This document shows positions 17,268-25,888 of a stretch of 64,000 nucleotides of DNA, one piece after another. The position numbers were made by a program, and so were the translations under genes. Position 1 is the first letter of the stretch. Each line of letters opens with the position of its first letter. The notes beneath the pieces are model-generated. The model made no database searches. It was not told where the DNA came from and saw only the letters and a program-made list of their open reading frames with translations. The stretch lies in assembly GCA_947460975.1 (NCBI GenBank), contig CANHGO010000001.1:124001-188000 (forward strand), written 5' to 3'. This stretch comes from Cytophagaceae bacterium. Lineage in GTDB: Bacteria > Bacteroidota > Bacteroidia > Cytophagales > Spirosomataceae.

Positions 17268-17465
17268 TTATTGCTTGTTTAAAATTAGGTCAGCTCGCTC
17301 AAAATCATCTTTATGCACATACAATTCCCAACTCCCTAAATCATAGGCACTGAATTTTTTATTCACCACCACAGCGGGAATTTGGTGAATTTCTTCCAAC
17401 AAACCCTTCTGTACTTCTAAATCGATTCCAGTTCTCGATTGTCCTATGATTTTCCAATCCTCCAT
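17268..17465 (-). CDS. Small DUF2007-family protein
   Basis: 65 residues with no membrane segment. The alternation EVQKGLLEEIHQIPAVVVNKKFSAY and WELYVHKDDFERADLIL fits the DUF2007 'putative signal transducing protein' family, small alpha/beta domains often next to cdsA or CPBP genes in Bacteroidota. Stop and start are 1-2 nt from both neighbours, so it is certainly co-transcribed. Function unknown. Confidence 0.82.
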   Translation of the reverse strand: MEDWKIIGQSRTGIDLEVQKGLLEEIHQIPAVVVNKKFSAYDLGSWELYVHKDDFERADLILNKQ

Positions 17466-17466
17466 C

Positions 17467-18414
17467 CTAATCCGTTTTATAGGTATATAATCGTTTTATA
17501 TAAAAGGCTACCAAGGCAACCGACAATAGCGCTGACCACCAAGGAACCATGGCTCCCATCTCCTCTGGATTGATTTGAATTTGTTTTTGTTGGTATAAAT
17601 AATGCATCAAAAGCGTCCAAGCATTATTAAAAAAGTGCGCGGCAATCGGAACCCAAATGGTTCTAAACCACACATATAAATATCCAAAAAAGGCGCCTAA
17701 AAATAGTCGAGGGAAGAATCCATAAAACTGCATATGGATGAAACTAAAAATCGCAGCCGAAACCCAGATGGCCACATGCGCATTTCCAATGTAACGTTCA
17801 AAAAGCGATTGGACCACGCCCCTAAAGAAGATTTCCTCGCCTAAGGCAGCCATTCCGCCAATGACAGCAATGGCAATGGCAAAATCAGTGGGAGAAGTAA
17901 AATTTAAAAGAAATTTCGTCAGTTGGGCCATGTTTTGTTCCGAAGTCTTCATCCAGGATTCCAACTCCTCAAAACCCGCTGGTAAAATCAAATTTTGATT
18001 TAACTGAATGACATATTCTAAGAAAGGCATTGAAACTAAAATGGTCAAAATAGCCCATAAAAATATTTTCAAATTCGGTGCTTCACCCACATTCAATTCC
18101 GAGATCGAACGTTTTTCAATGTAATAAAGGTAGGCCCAAGATCCCAAGACAAAAGTAAATAAGGCGGTAAACCATTGAAGGGCCATCATGCCTTGAAATG
18201 CATTCTCATATTTCTCCGGATGAACCATGAAATCCATGACCATTTTCTGAAATTGCTCTATGTTAGCCGTAGGAAATCCAATAATATAAACAACAGCTAA
18301 AAGGCCGAAAAACTGCCCCAAAAAGCTTCCTAAGAGGAAAAATCCAAAAAGAGTTAGTAATTTTGACGTAAGAGAAAGCCAAGCGTTTGGCCCCAGATGA
18401 TAGTTTTCTTCCAT
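17467..18414 (-). CDS. CPBP-family intramembrane metalloprotease
   Basis: From the ATG at 18414 the protein is 315 residues, with about eight membrane segments. Conserved CPBP (Abi/Rce1) motifs: EEIFFRGVVQSLFER, FSFIHMQFYGFFPR and HFFNNAW, supplying the catalytic Glu pair and His residues. The family cleaves prenylated or other membrane substrates. The track start at 18435 is not an obvious improvement and would leave only 12 nt to the divergent dusB start. First gene of a CPBP-DUF2007-cdsA unit. Confidence 0.88.
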   Translation of the reverse strand: MEENYHLGPNAWLSLTSKLLTLFGFFLLGSFLGQFFGLLAVVYIIGFPTANIEQFQKMVMDFMVHPEKYENAFQGMMALQWFTALFTFVLGSWAYLYYIEKRSISELNVGEAPNLKIFLWAILTILVSMPFLEYVIQLNQNLILPAGFEELESWMKTSEQNMAQLTKFLLNFTSPTDFAIAIAVIGGMAALGEEIFFRGVVQSLFERYIGNAHVAIWVSAAIFSFIHMQFYGFFPRLFLGAFFGYLYVWFRTIWVPIAAHFFNNAWTLLMHYLYQQKQIQINPEEMGAMVPWWSALLSVALVAFYIKRLYTYKTD

Positions 18415-18447
18415 AATGGTCGTAAATTTAAGCAATTTTTAAACAGA

Positions 18448-19440
18448 ATGGTCAAAATAGGTAACATCGAATTAGGGGAATTTCCATTGCTTTTAGCGCC
18501 AATGGAGGATGTGTCGGATCCCCCGTTTCGAGCCGTTTGCAAGGCAAATGGGGTTGATATGATGTATACTGAATTTATTTCCTCCGAAGGATTAATCCGG
18601 GACGCGGCTAAGAGCGTTCAGAAATTAGATATTTTTGAATACGAAAGGCCGATTGGCATTCAATTATTTGGCAGTTCCATCGAGACCATGGCGGCCTGTA
18701 CCGAGATCGCGACCCAAGCAGGACCTGACTTAATCGACATAAATTACGGTTGCCCCGTCAAGCAAGTCGCCTGCAAAGGTGCCGGAGCGGCCTTATTACA
18801 AGATATTCCCAAAATGGTGGCCATGACTTCTGCCGTGGTCAAATCGACGCATTTACCGGTTACCGTCAAGACAAGACTAGGCTGGGATGATTCCACAAAA
18901 AACATCGAAGATGTGGCAGAGCGGCTTCAAGATATTGGCATTCAGGCGCTTACCGTTCATGGACGTACTCGCGTTCAAATGTATAAGGGGGAGGCTGACT
19001 GGCGATTGATTTCAAAAGTAAAAGAGAATCCGCGCATCAAAATTCCAATTTTTGGAAATGGAGATATCGATTCCCCAGAGAAAGCGCTGGAATATAAAAA
19101 TAGATATGGCGTGGATGGGGTGATGATTGGCCGTGCGTCGATTGGCTATCCCTGGATTTTTAAAGAGATCAAACATTTTGTGGCCACTGGAAATCATTTG
19201 CCTCCTCCAACTATCCAAGAGCGTATAAACGTATGTGAAACTCATTTAGACTTTTCGATTCGTTGGAAAGGAAATCATGGGGGAATTGTGGAGATGCGCC
19301 GTCATTATGCCAATTATTTCCGTGGGATGGATCATTTTAAACCATTTAGAAGCAGGCTGGTTACCTCTATGTCCTTGGATGAAATCAAGGGTATTTTACA
19401 GGAGGTTTCCGAATTTTACCAACCTGAATTTGTTCAATAA
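18448..19440 (+). CDS. dusB: tRNA-dihydrouridine synthase DusB
   Basis: From ATG 18448 the enzyme is 330 residues; the track start at 18397 would overlap the divergent CPBP gene and adds 17 unsupported residues. FMN-barrel motifs: LLLAPMEDVSDPPFR, DINYGCPVKQVACKGAGAALL (catalytic Cys in YGCP), VKTRLGWDD, VHGRTRVQMYKG and NGDI. It reduces uridines in tRNA. Ends 6 nt before the EamA transporter gene, forming an operon. Only 33 nt separate it from the divergent CPBP start. Confidence 0.94.
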   Translation: MVKIGNIELGEFPLLLAPMEDVSDPPFRAVCKANGVDMMYTEFISSEGLIRDAAKSVQKLDIFEYERPIGIQLFGSSIETMAACTEIATQAGPDLIDINYGCPVKQVACKGAGAALLQDIPKMVAMTSAVVKSTHLPVTVKTRLGWDDSTKNIEDVAERLQDIGIQALTVHGRTRVQMYKGEADWRLISKVKENPRIKIPIFGNGDIDSPEKALEYKNRYGVDGVMIGRASIGYPWIFKEIKHFVATGNHLPPPTIQERINVCETHLDFSIRWKGNHGGIVEMRRHYANYFRGMDHFKPFRSRLVTSMSLDEIKGILQEVSEFYQPEFVQ

Positions 19441-19446
19441 TTTTTC

Positions 19447-20331
19447 ATGAAGTCCACTGAAACTAAGTCCCCGCTATTTGTTTTTTTAGCGATATTATTG
19501 CTCTCATTAATTTGGGGCAGCTCGTTTATCTTGGTCAAAAAAAGCCTCGTTGGCTATTCGGCCATGCAAGTGGGTGCTTTAAGGATCTTTTCAGCGACCG
19601 TATTTTTTATTCCATTTTTTTGGCAACGGAGAAAACACATTGCTCCTGAACAGTGGAAATCATTGTTATGGGCAGGATTAACGGGAAATATGCTGCCGGC
19701 ACTATTGTTTTCGTTGGCAGGCCAACATCTTTCCAGTGCGCTTTCGGGCATGTTGAATGCTTTTACTCCCCTATTTGCTTTGATCATTGGCATTTTATTT
19801 TTTGCTCAAAAGTTCATCGTCAAACAGACCCTAGGAATTTTAATTGGCCTAATAGGTTGCATCGGATTACTAGTTTCTGGAAAAGGGTTTCAAATAGATT
19901 TTAATGTACATGCGCTGTGGGTGGTCCTTGCCACACTTTTGTATGGCATCAATATGCACATTGTTAAAAACAAATTGTCAGGTTTGCATCCATTGACCTC
20001 CACGTCCGGAATTTTTATGATGATCGGACCTCTCGCCTTGGGAATCATGGCATTTTCTGGATTTTTCAGTGTTCCGATTGACTCTGAACATCTTTGGCCA
20101 TTGTTGGCGGGCATCGGATTAGGTCTTTTAGGCTCAGCCTTAGGAATGTTATTATTCAATCAAATCATTAAGTGGACCACTGCGGTCATCGCAAGTTCGG
20201 TTACCTATTTAATTCCGATTGTGGCGGTGGGATGGGGTTTTTTCGACGGCGAAGCCATTTATTTTTCCCAAATCATGTTCATGCTCGTCTTGTTGGCTGG
20301 TATTTACGTGGTTAACAAATCCAAAATGTAG
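19447..20331 (+). CDS. EamA/DMT-family transporter
   Basis: 294 residues with about ten membrane segments in two five-helix repeats. The start LLLSLIWGSSFILVKKSL is the standard first helix of EamA proteins, and the second repeat begins near LWVVLATLLYGINM. These export or import metabolites; substrate unknown. Six nt downstream of dusB. The stop codon directly adjoins a REP-like palindrome at 20333-20350. Confidence 0.88.
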   Translation: MKSTETKSPLFVFLAILLLSLIWGSSFILVKKSLVGYSAMQVGALRIFSATVFFIPFFWQRRKHIAPEQWKSLLWAGLTGNMLPALLFSLAGQHLSSALSGMLNAFTPLFALIIGILFFAQKFIVKQTLGILIGLIGCIGLLVSGKGFQIDFNVHALWVVLATLLYGINMHIVKNKLSGLHPLTSTSGIFMMIGPLALGIMAFSGFFSVPIDSEHLWPLLAGIGLGLLGSALGMLLFNQIIKWTTAVIASSVTYLIPIVAVGWGFFDGEAIYFSQIMFMLVLLAGIYVVNKSKM

Positions 20332-20332
20332 A

Positions 20333-20350
20333 GACGCGATACCTCGCGTC
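20333..20350. repeat. REP-like palindrome, GACGCGA-4-TCGCGTC
   Basis: Perfect 7-bp arms with a 4-nt loop, beginning just after the EamA stop codon. It matches the core of the two palindromes near 62.56-62.61 kb, so it belongs to one dispersed family. Such GAGACGCGAT..ATCGCGTCTC palindromes are common in Bacteroidota intergenic DNA. Confidence 0.6.
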
Positions 20351-20439
20351 CTTCCAAATTATTTATCTATTACCTGTTCTAGATTATCAGTTTAATTATT
20401 AGTAGTTCATTTACCTTCGGATCATAAAAAAATCGTGTC

Positions 20440-21732
20440 ATGGTCAATGAGCAATTCATATCATATTTGTGGAAAAATCAATTATTCAACCATCAAAATT
20501 TGTTGACGTCTACGGGCGACAAAGTATCTGTCATTCACCCAGGTATAGAAAATTCGAATGCGGGAGCAGATTTCCAACAAGCCAAAATCAGAATCAATGA
20601 GTTAGACTGGATAGGAACCGTGGAGCTTCACATTAATGCATCGGACTGGATTCAGCATGCGCATCAAAAAGATCCGTCGTATGAAAATGTCATTTTACAT
20701 GTCGTTTGGAATGATGACCTAAAGATCAAATATCAAAATGGCACATCGATCCCTTCCCTGTGCTTGTCGACCCAAGTAAATCCAGAAACGCTTGCAGCCT
20801 ATGAAATAAATAAATCGGTTATCAGGACTCAACTACCCTGTGGTTCGATGTTTGAGTCTGTTGATTTTGACGTAAAAGAAAAGATGTTGGCACAATGCCT
20901 GCGGGAAAGACAAGCAAAAAAAGTCAGTCAAATCCAGCAATTGCTTTTAAGTACACATGGAGATTGGGAGGAAACATTTTATCAGTCTCTAGCTAGGAGT
21001 TTTGGATTTTCGGTGAATGCCGATCCGATGTTCAGGCTAGCTCAATCGATGCCATTAAAATTGATATTGCGGTACCGAGATCGAAATAATGGGATTGAAG
21101 CTGCCTTATTTGGCTTAGCGGGTATGTTGGAAGAAGATATGCGAGATGAATATCAATGGGAATTGCGGAGAGAATTTATTCATTTAAAAAAGAAACATGA
21201 CTGGCCAAACTCCTATTTAAATCATTCCGATTGGAAGTTTTTACGGATGCGACCACCTAATTTTCCCACGGTCAGAATCGCTCAATTTGCTGAATTGATT
21301 CGGTCAAATTGTAGTTTAATTTCATTGCTATTAGAAATGCAAGATTTGAAAACAATCAAAACTTTATTTGAAACCCCGCTCAATGACTATTGGCAACAAC
21401 ATTATCATTTTGGTAAAAAAGGAAATGGTAGCCACTCGGTCTTAGGGAAATCAGCTTTTGAATCGATTTGCATTAACACCCTGATCCCTATGCTGATTTG
21501 TTATTCAACCTATAAAAGTGAATCAAAATACGAAGAAAAAGCCCTTCGGTGGATGCGAGAAATAAGGGCTGAAAATAATTTTGTTACACGGATTTTCAAC
21601 GAATATGGGCTAAAGATGAGGCATTCCGGCGATTCACAGGGATGCATACAATGGTATCATCAGTATTGCCTATTAAAAAAATGTGCTTCTTGTGAGGTGG
21701 GTAATGAACTAATGGAAAGGAAACCTGCTTAA
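20440..21732 (+). CDS. DUF2851-family protein
   Basis: 430 residues. The N-terminal NEQFISYLWKNQLFN, VIHPGIENSNAGADFQQAKI and GTVELHINASDW motifs match DUF2851, a conserved Bacteroidota family without an assigned function. No signal peptide or membrane segment. A C-terminal CLLKKCASCEVG contains three Cys that could bind metal. It is preceded by about 90 nt with a REP-like repeat; possible weak promoter TACCTTCG about 20 nt upstream. Confidence 0.85.
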   Translation: MVNEQFISYLWKNQLFNHQNLLTSTGDKVSVIHPGIENSNAGADFQQAKIRINELDWIGTVELHINASDWIQHAHQKDPSYENVILHVVWNDDLKIKYQNGTSIPSLCLSTQVNPETLAAYEINKSVIRTQLPCGSMFESVDFDVKEKMLAQCLRERQAKKVSQIQQLLLSTHGDWEETFYQSLARSFGFSVNADPMFRLAQSMPLKLILRYRDRNNGIEAALFGLAGMLEEDMRDEYQWELRREFIHLKKKHDWPNSYLNHSDWKFLRMRPPNFPTVRIAQFAELIRSNCSLISLLLEMQDLKTIKTLFETPLNDYWQQHYHFGKKGNGSHSVLGKSAFESICINTLIPMLICYSTYKSESKYEEKALRWMREIRAENNFVTRIFNEYGLKMRHSGDSQGCIQWYHQYCLLKKCASCEVGNELMERKPA

Positions 21733-21784
21733 ATTAACAAGGTTCTTGTTGGCCTATTTCCTTAAAATGCTGAAACAATTTTCA

Positions 21785-21792
21785 TAGTTTTG
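21785..21792 (+). promoter_or_regulatory. crtW promoter -7 element TAGTTTTG
   Basis: An exact TAnnTTTG 30 nt before the crtW ATG, in an 90-nt gap after DUF2851. Suggests independent transcription. Confidence 0.5.
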
Positions 21793-21822
21793 TAGTAATC
21801 CATTTATAACATTAAATGTGAC

Positions 21823-22524
21823 ATGAATAAGTCATTGGGAAATACGGGCATTTTTTGGGCTTTGCTAATCATCGGTTGTTGGTTTTTAAACCTGTATTAC
21901 GGGATTAATTTGGCATTAAGTTTTTCCAATCCTTGGGTATACGTACTCATTTTACTTCAAACACATTTGTACACAGGTTTATTTATCACCTCGCATGATT
22001 CCATTCATGGAGTGGTCAGTACAAAATACCCAAAAATCAATGATACCTTGGGGAAATTTTGCACGATTCTGTTTGCGTTCAATCAATATGGAAAGTTGAG
22101 AACAAAGCATCACATGCATCATAATCATGTAAACACAGAAAAAGACCCCGATGTGCATCAAGGAAATTTCTTTATTTGGTGGTTTAAATTCATGTGGCAA
22201 TATGTGACATGGCAACAAGTTTTAGCGATGGCGATCACCTACAACATCTTAAAACTTTGGTTCCCCATGTGGAATTTGATTCTTATGTGGGAGCTACCGG
22301 CCATTTTAAGCACCTTGCAATTATTTTATTTTGGCACATATTTACCACATCGGGGAACGCATGAAGAGGGCAATGCCCAACAATCCCGAAGTCAATCCAA
22401 AAATCATATTTGGGCTTTTATTTCCTGTTATTTTTTTGGTTACCATTACGAACATCATGCCTATCCCTATTTGCCATGGTGGAAATTACCTTTAGCAAAA
22501 GAGAAAACCTTAGAAACTGATTAA
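21823..22524 (+). CDS. crtW: Beta-carotene ketolase CrtW-like (fatty-acid desaturase superfamily)
   Basis: 233 residues, membrane di-iron enzyme. The order of His boxes and flanks fits CrtW rather than generic desaturases: GLFITSHDSIHG, KHHMHHNHVNTEKDPDVHQ, FGTYLPHRG and FGYHYEHHAYPYLPWWKLP. CrtW adds 4-keto groups to beta-carotene rings, giving canthaxanthin-type or, with a hydroxylase, astaxanthin-type pigments. No other obvious crt gene is adjacent; the flavoenzyme at 6-7 kb and the polyprenyl synthetase at 25 kb are not enough for a pathway. Own promoter; followed by pyrH with its own promoter. Confidence 0.88.
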   Translation: MNKSLGNTGIFWALLIIGCWFLNLYYGINLALSFSNPWVYVLILLQTHLYTGLFITSHDSIHGVVSTKYPKINDTLGKFCTILFAFNQYGKLRTKHHMHHNHVNTEKDPDVHQGNFFIWWFKFMWQYVTWQQVLAMAITYNILKLWFPMWNLILMWELPAILSTLQLFYFGTYLPHRGTHEEGNAQQSRSQSKNHIWAFISCYFFGYHYEHHAYPYLPWWKLPLAKEKTLETD

Positions 22525-22543
22525 AATAGCAGAATATTTTTTC

Positions 22544-22551
22544 TAAATTTG
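22544..22551 (+). promoter_or_regulatory. pyrH promoter -7 element TAAATTTG
   Basis: An exact TAnnTTTG 29 nt before the pyrH ATG. Confidence 0.5.
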
Positions 22552-22580
22552 TTGAATCTTTATCCTAAAAACCTCTTCTA

Positions 22581-23291
22581 ATGAAAGACCCCAAATACAA
22601 AAGAATTCTATTGAAACTTTCTGGAGAATCATTGTCGACAGACACAGAGGTAATAGATCCCGTCATTCTTGGGCAATACGCGGAAGAAATAAAGCGAGTA
22701 CATGATTTAGGAGTGGAAGTGGCTATCGTCATAGGCGGTGGAAATATATTTAGAGGAGCAAGTGCCGCAAAAGCAGGGATTGATCGAGTGCAGGGTGATT
22801 ACATGGGAATGTTAGCCACCGTAATTAATGGGATGGCCGTTCAGGCATCACTAGAAAAACAAGGATTGTATACGCGAATGATGACGGCTCTTAAAGTGGA
22901 AGCCGTATGCGAACCCTTTATTCGAAGAAGAGCCATGCGCCACCTAGAAAAAGGAAGGATAGTTATTTTTGGTGCGGGAACGGGAAACCCTTATTTTACA
23001 ACAGACTCTACCGCCTCATTGAGGGCGATTGAAATAGAAGCGGATGTAGTTTTGAAAGGAACTCGGGTGGATGGCGTTTATTCGGCTGATCCAGAGAAAG
23101 ATCCCACTGCCACACGCTATACGCATTTAAGTTTTGCTGAGGCCATTGGCAAAGGCTTGAAAATAATGGATACAACGGCATTTACATTATGCCAAGAAAA
23201 TAAAGTTCCCATCATTGTTTTTGACATGAACAAGACCGGCAATTTAGCTGCGTTGGTGTCTGGAGAAGATGTAGGAACATTAATCAGTTAA
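22581..23291 (+). CDS. pyrH: UMP kinase
   Basis: 236 residues of the amino-acid-kinase fold: [47 protein letters not shown] and [12 protein letters not shown]. Phosphorylates UMP to UDP in pyrimidine synthesis and is usually hexameric with GTP/UTP control. Followed 3 nt later by frr, the standard pyrH-frr order; tsf, which often precedes it, is not here. Confidence 0.97.
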   Translation: MKDPKYKRILLKLSGESLSTDTEVIDPVILGQYAEEIKRVHDLGVEVAIVIGGGNIFRGASAAKAGIDRVQGDYMGMLATVINGMAVQASLEKQGLYTRMMTALKVEAVCEPFIRRRAMRHLEKGRIVIFGAGTGNPYFTTDSTASLRAIEIEADVVLKGTRVDGVYSADPEKDPTATRYTHLSFAEAIGKGLKIMDTTAFTLCQENKVPIIVFDMNKTGNLAALVSGEDVGTLIS

Positions 23292-23294
23292 AAA

Positions 23295-23855
23295 ATGGAA
23301 GAATTAGAGTTTTATATTGAGGCATCACAAGAAACCATGGAGGGTGCTATCAAACATCTAAACATTGAGTTATCAAAAATTAGAGCAGGGAAGGCCAGTA
23401 CTTCCATGTTGGAAGGCATCATGATCGATTATTATGGAATGCCAACTCCATTAACGGGTGCATCTTCCATCACTACTCCTGACGCGAGAACGATTGCAAT
23501 TAAGCCCTTTGAAAAAGGTATTTTTGGAGAGATTGAAAAAGCCATTCGCAATTCAAACTTAGGGTTAAATCCGATGAATGATGGTGAATTAATCAGACTT
23601 TCTATCCCTCCCTTAACGGAAGAAAGGAGACGTGATTTAGTTAAGCGCGTCAAGCAAGAAATTGAAGTCGCTAAAATAAATGTCAGAAATGCCCGTCAAG
23701 ATGGAAATAATAGCATTAAAAAGCTGAAAGGTGATGGAGTGTCTGAAGATGCAATCAAATCATCTGAAGAGCGGATTCAAAAAATCACCGACGGATTTAT
23801 TTCTAAAATAGATGCTATTTTTACCGATAAGGAAAAAGACATCATGTCAGTATAA
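23295..23855 (+). CDS. frr: Ribosome recycling factor
   Basis: 186 residues, full length. Signature RAGKASTSMLEGIMIDYYGMP, SITTPDARTIAIKPFEK and LTEERRRDLVKRVKQ. It splits post-termination ribosomes with EF-G. The gene is 3 nt downstream of pyrH and ends 4 nt before the convergent patatin gene, with no room for a terminator. Confidence 0.97.
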   Translation: MEELEFYIEASQETMEGAIKHLNIELSKIRAGKASTSMLEGIMIDYYGMPTPLTGASSITTPDARTIAIKPFEKGIFGEIEKAIRNSNLGLNPMNDGELIRLSIPPLTEERRRDLVKRVKQEIEVAKINVRNARQDGNNSIKKLKGDGVSEDAIKSSEERIQKITDGFISKIDAIFTDKEKDIMSV

Positions 23856-23859
23856 TCGG

Positions 23860-24744
23860 CTAAGGTAATTTAATCTTACTATCCTGCCCTACTTGATAAC
23901 CTAGTTCAAGCATTCTACGGATATCCATTTTATTGAAATTTTGAATGTCAATGGTGAGTGGTTGGGGTGGCCTGATCGACTGAATGTCAATAGTCGTATT
24001 GGAAATCATTACCTCTTTAATATCGGCATTTAGAATTTCATTCACGGCAATGTCCATCACTCGGTCCACTAATGCCAGTAAATCTCCTGAATCAAAATGT
24101 CCGCCTTCGATGGATTCCATGTGACAACTAATGCAAATAATATTGCTTGCCCCATCCTCAACAGCTTTTTTAATAGGTGCTACATCTCTTAAACCTCCGT
24201 CTAAAAAACTCCTTCGCGCTTCCCCATTGATCTTTACAACCGGCATCAAAATAGGCACGGCCGAAGAGGCCATCAAATAGTCCAAAAAATGTTCTTCAGA
24301 GGTATCGACGTAATATATCGTTCCATCTATAATATTAACGGCGCCAATTTTCAAAGCAATAGGGCTCGCATGTAAGTTGCGTATCGATAAAACCTCTGTC
24401 ATTAAATTGCATAAAGGTTTGGTGTCAACTAATCCCTTGAATTTTTTTCTTAGCGCCGAAAGTCCTAATTGAAATATATTTAAAGGTTTAGATAAACTTT
24501 CAGGACTAGTAATTCTTGTTTCCCAAAATTCACACAAGTCTTTGGATGCATCTTTAAATGAAATAGGTTCCCCTGAAATTACCTGCAAGCCTAATTGGTT
24601 CACAAAATAGGCAGCATTTAAGCTTCCGGCCGAAACACCATAGACTGCATCAGGCTGATAACCACGCTCCATCAAAGCTTTCATGACTCCGGCCTGAAAC
24701 GCTCCTTTAACTGATCCACCGGCAAGTACTAAAATCTTACTCAT
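23860..24744 (-). CDS. Patatin-like phospholipase
   Basis: 294 residues. Patatin motifs complete: oxyanion loop LAGGSVKGAFQAGVM, nucleophile GVSAGSLNA and the DGGLRDVAP Asp of the Ser-Asp dyad. No signal peptide, so an intracellular lipid acyl hydrolase of the RssA/NTE-like type. Single gene on the minus strand, divergent from the polyprenyl synthetase gene. Confidence 0.9.
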   Translation of the reverse strand: MSKILVLAGGSVKGAFQAGVMKALMERGYQPDAVYGVSAGSLNAAYFVNQLGLQVISGEPISFKDASKDLCEFWETRITSPESLSKPLNIFQLGLSALRKKFKGLVDTKPLCNLMTEVLSIRNLHASPIALKIGAVNIIDGTIYYVDTSEEHFLDYLMASSAVPILMPVVKINGEARRSFLDGGLRDVAPIKKAVEDGASNIICISCHMESIEGGHFDSGDLLALVDRVMDIAVNEILNADIKEVMISNTTIDIQSIRPPQPLTIDIQNFNKMDIRRMLELGYQVGQDSKIKLP

Positions 24745-24835
24745 AAGGCAGCAATATTTAAAGATGTAAAACGGATTATCCTAAATTGTGATTAAATTTA
24801 CACAATTTCAATTATCCTTCAGAAAAGATTTACCT

Positions 24836-25810
24836 ATGTCCTATTCTATCAGCTCTATTCAGGCCCCTATTGCGGAACCCATGAAGGAGTTTGAAGGAAA
24901 ATTCAGGCAATTCATGAAATCCAAAGTTATGCTTTTGGATACAATCATGAATTACATTGTCCAAAGAAAAGGGAAACAGATTCGGCCCATGTTTGTTTTT
25001 TTAACTGCAGGATGTGTGGGGACCATCAATGAAAAAACCTATCGTGGGGCGGCATTGATTGAATTACTTCATACAGCCACACTTGTACATGATGATGTGG
25101 TCGATAGCTCAGACTATCGTAGAGGATTTTTCTCCATCAATGCGATTTGGAAAAATAAAATAGCCGTGCTTGTTGGCGACTACCTTCTCTCAAAAGGCCT
25201 TTTACTTTCTGTAGAAAACAAGGATTTTGACCTACTCACTTCGGTATCTACCGCGGTAAGGGAAATGTCAGAGGGCGAATTACTGCAAATTGAAAAAGCA
25301 AGAAAATTAGATATCACAGAAGAGGTGTATTTCGATATCATTACTAAAAAAACAGCTACCTTGATTTCTGCCTGCTGTGCAATAGGTGTGCAATCCACCG
25401 ACGCAGATGAAAAATATGCCGAAATTGCTCGAAATTTTGGCGAAAAAGTGGGGATAGCTTTTCAAATTAAAGATGATCTTTTTGACTATGGTGATGCTGA
25501 AATTGGCAAACCCTTAGGAATCGATATCAAAGAAAAGAAGATGACCTTGCCATTGATTTATGCTTTACAAAATACCACACGGTCCACTAAAAAGCACATC
25601 ATTCAACTCATTAAAAACGAATCAGAGAATCCTAAAAAAGTTCGGGAGGTCATTGATTTTGTCAAATCCACGGGAGGCCTTCAATATGCCAATAAGCGTA
25701 TGAATGACTATGCGCAAGAGGCCAAAGAATTATTGCAACAATTTCCCGAATCTAGCTACCGAAAATCTTTGGAAGACTTGATCAGCTATACCATAGAACG
25801 TAATAAATAA
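24836..25810 (+). CDS. Polyprenyl diphosphate synthase (menaquinone side chain)
   Basis: From ATG 24836 (MSYSISSIQAPIAEP) the enzyme is 324 residues; the longer track start at 24788 is a GTG with no support. First Asp motif LVHDDVVDSSDYRRG and second QIKDDLFDYGD are intact, and GKQIRPMFVFL is the usual FARM-upstream segment. The long-chain trans-polyprenyl synthase type (octaprenyl-like) supplies the menaquinone tail; chain length is not readable. The gene is followed by a terminator-like hairpin at a convergent junction. Confidence 0.92.
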   Translation: MSYSISSIQAPIAEPMKEFEGKFRQFMKSKVMLLDTIMNYIVQRKGKQIRPMFVFLTAGCVGTINEKTYRGAALIELLHTATLVHDDVVDSSDYRRGFFSINAIWKNKIAVLVGDYLLSKGLLLSVENKDFDLLTSVSTAVREMSEGELLQIEKARKLDITEEVYFDIITKKTATLISACCAIGVQSTDADEKYAEIARNFGEKVGIAFQIKDDLFDYGDAEIGKPLGIDIKEKKMTLPLIYALQNTTRSTKKHIIQLIKNESENPKKVREVIDFVKSTGGLQYANKRMNDYAQEAKELLQQFPESSYRKSLEDLISYTIERNK

Positions 25811-25823
25811 ATTTTAGACAAAA

Positions 25824-25852
25824 AAAAGAGAGACATTAAGCCTCCCTCTTTT
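25824..25852. terminator. Bidirectional terminator between convergent genes
   Basis: AAAAGAG (25824-25830) pairs with CTCTTTT (25846-25852), extended inward by AG/CT with a two-base bulge, and both flanks are A/T runs. Located between the polyprenyl synthase stop and the receptor stop. Confidence 0.6.
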
Positions 25853-25888
25853 AAACAATCTAAAACTCTAATGTTTTACAATCTATTA

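Noticed and set aside
23432-23653. Minus-strand ORF inside frr and similar overlapping ORFs across the track
   Set aside because: These are antisense or alternative-frame shadows of well-supported genes with no family resemblance of their own.
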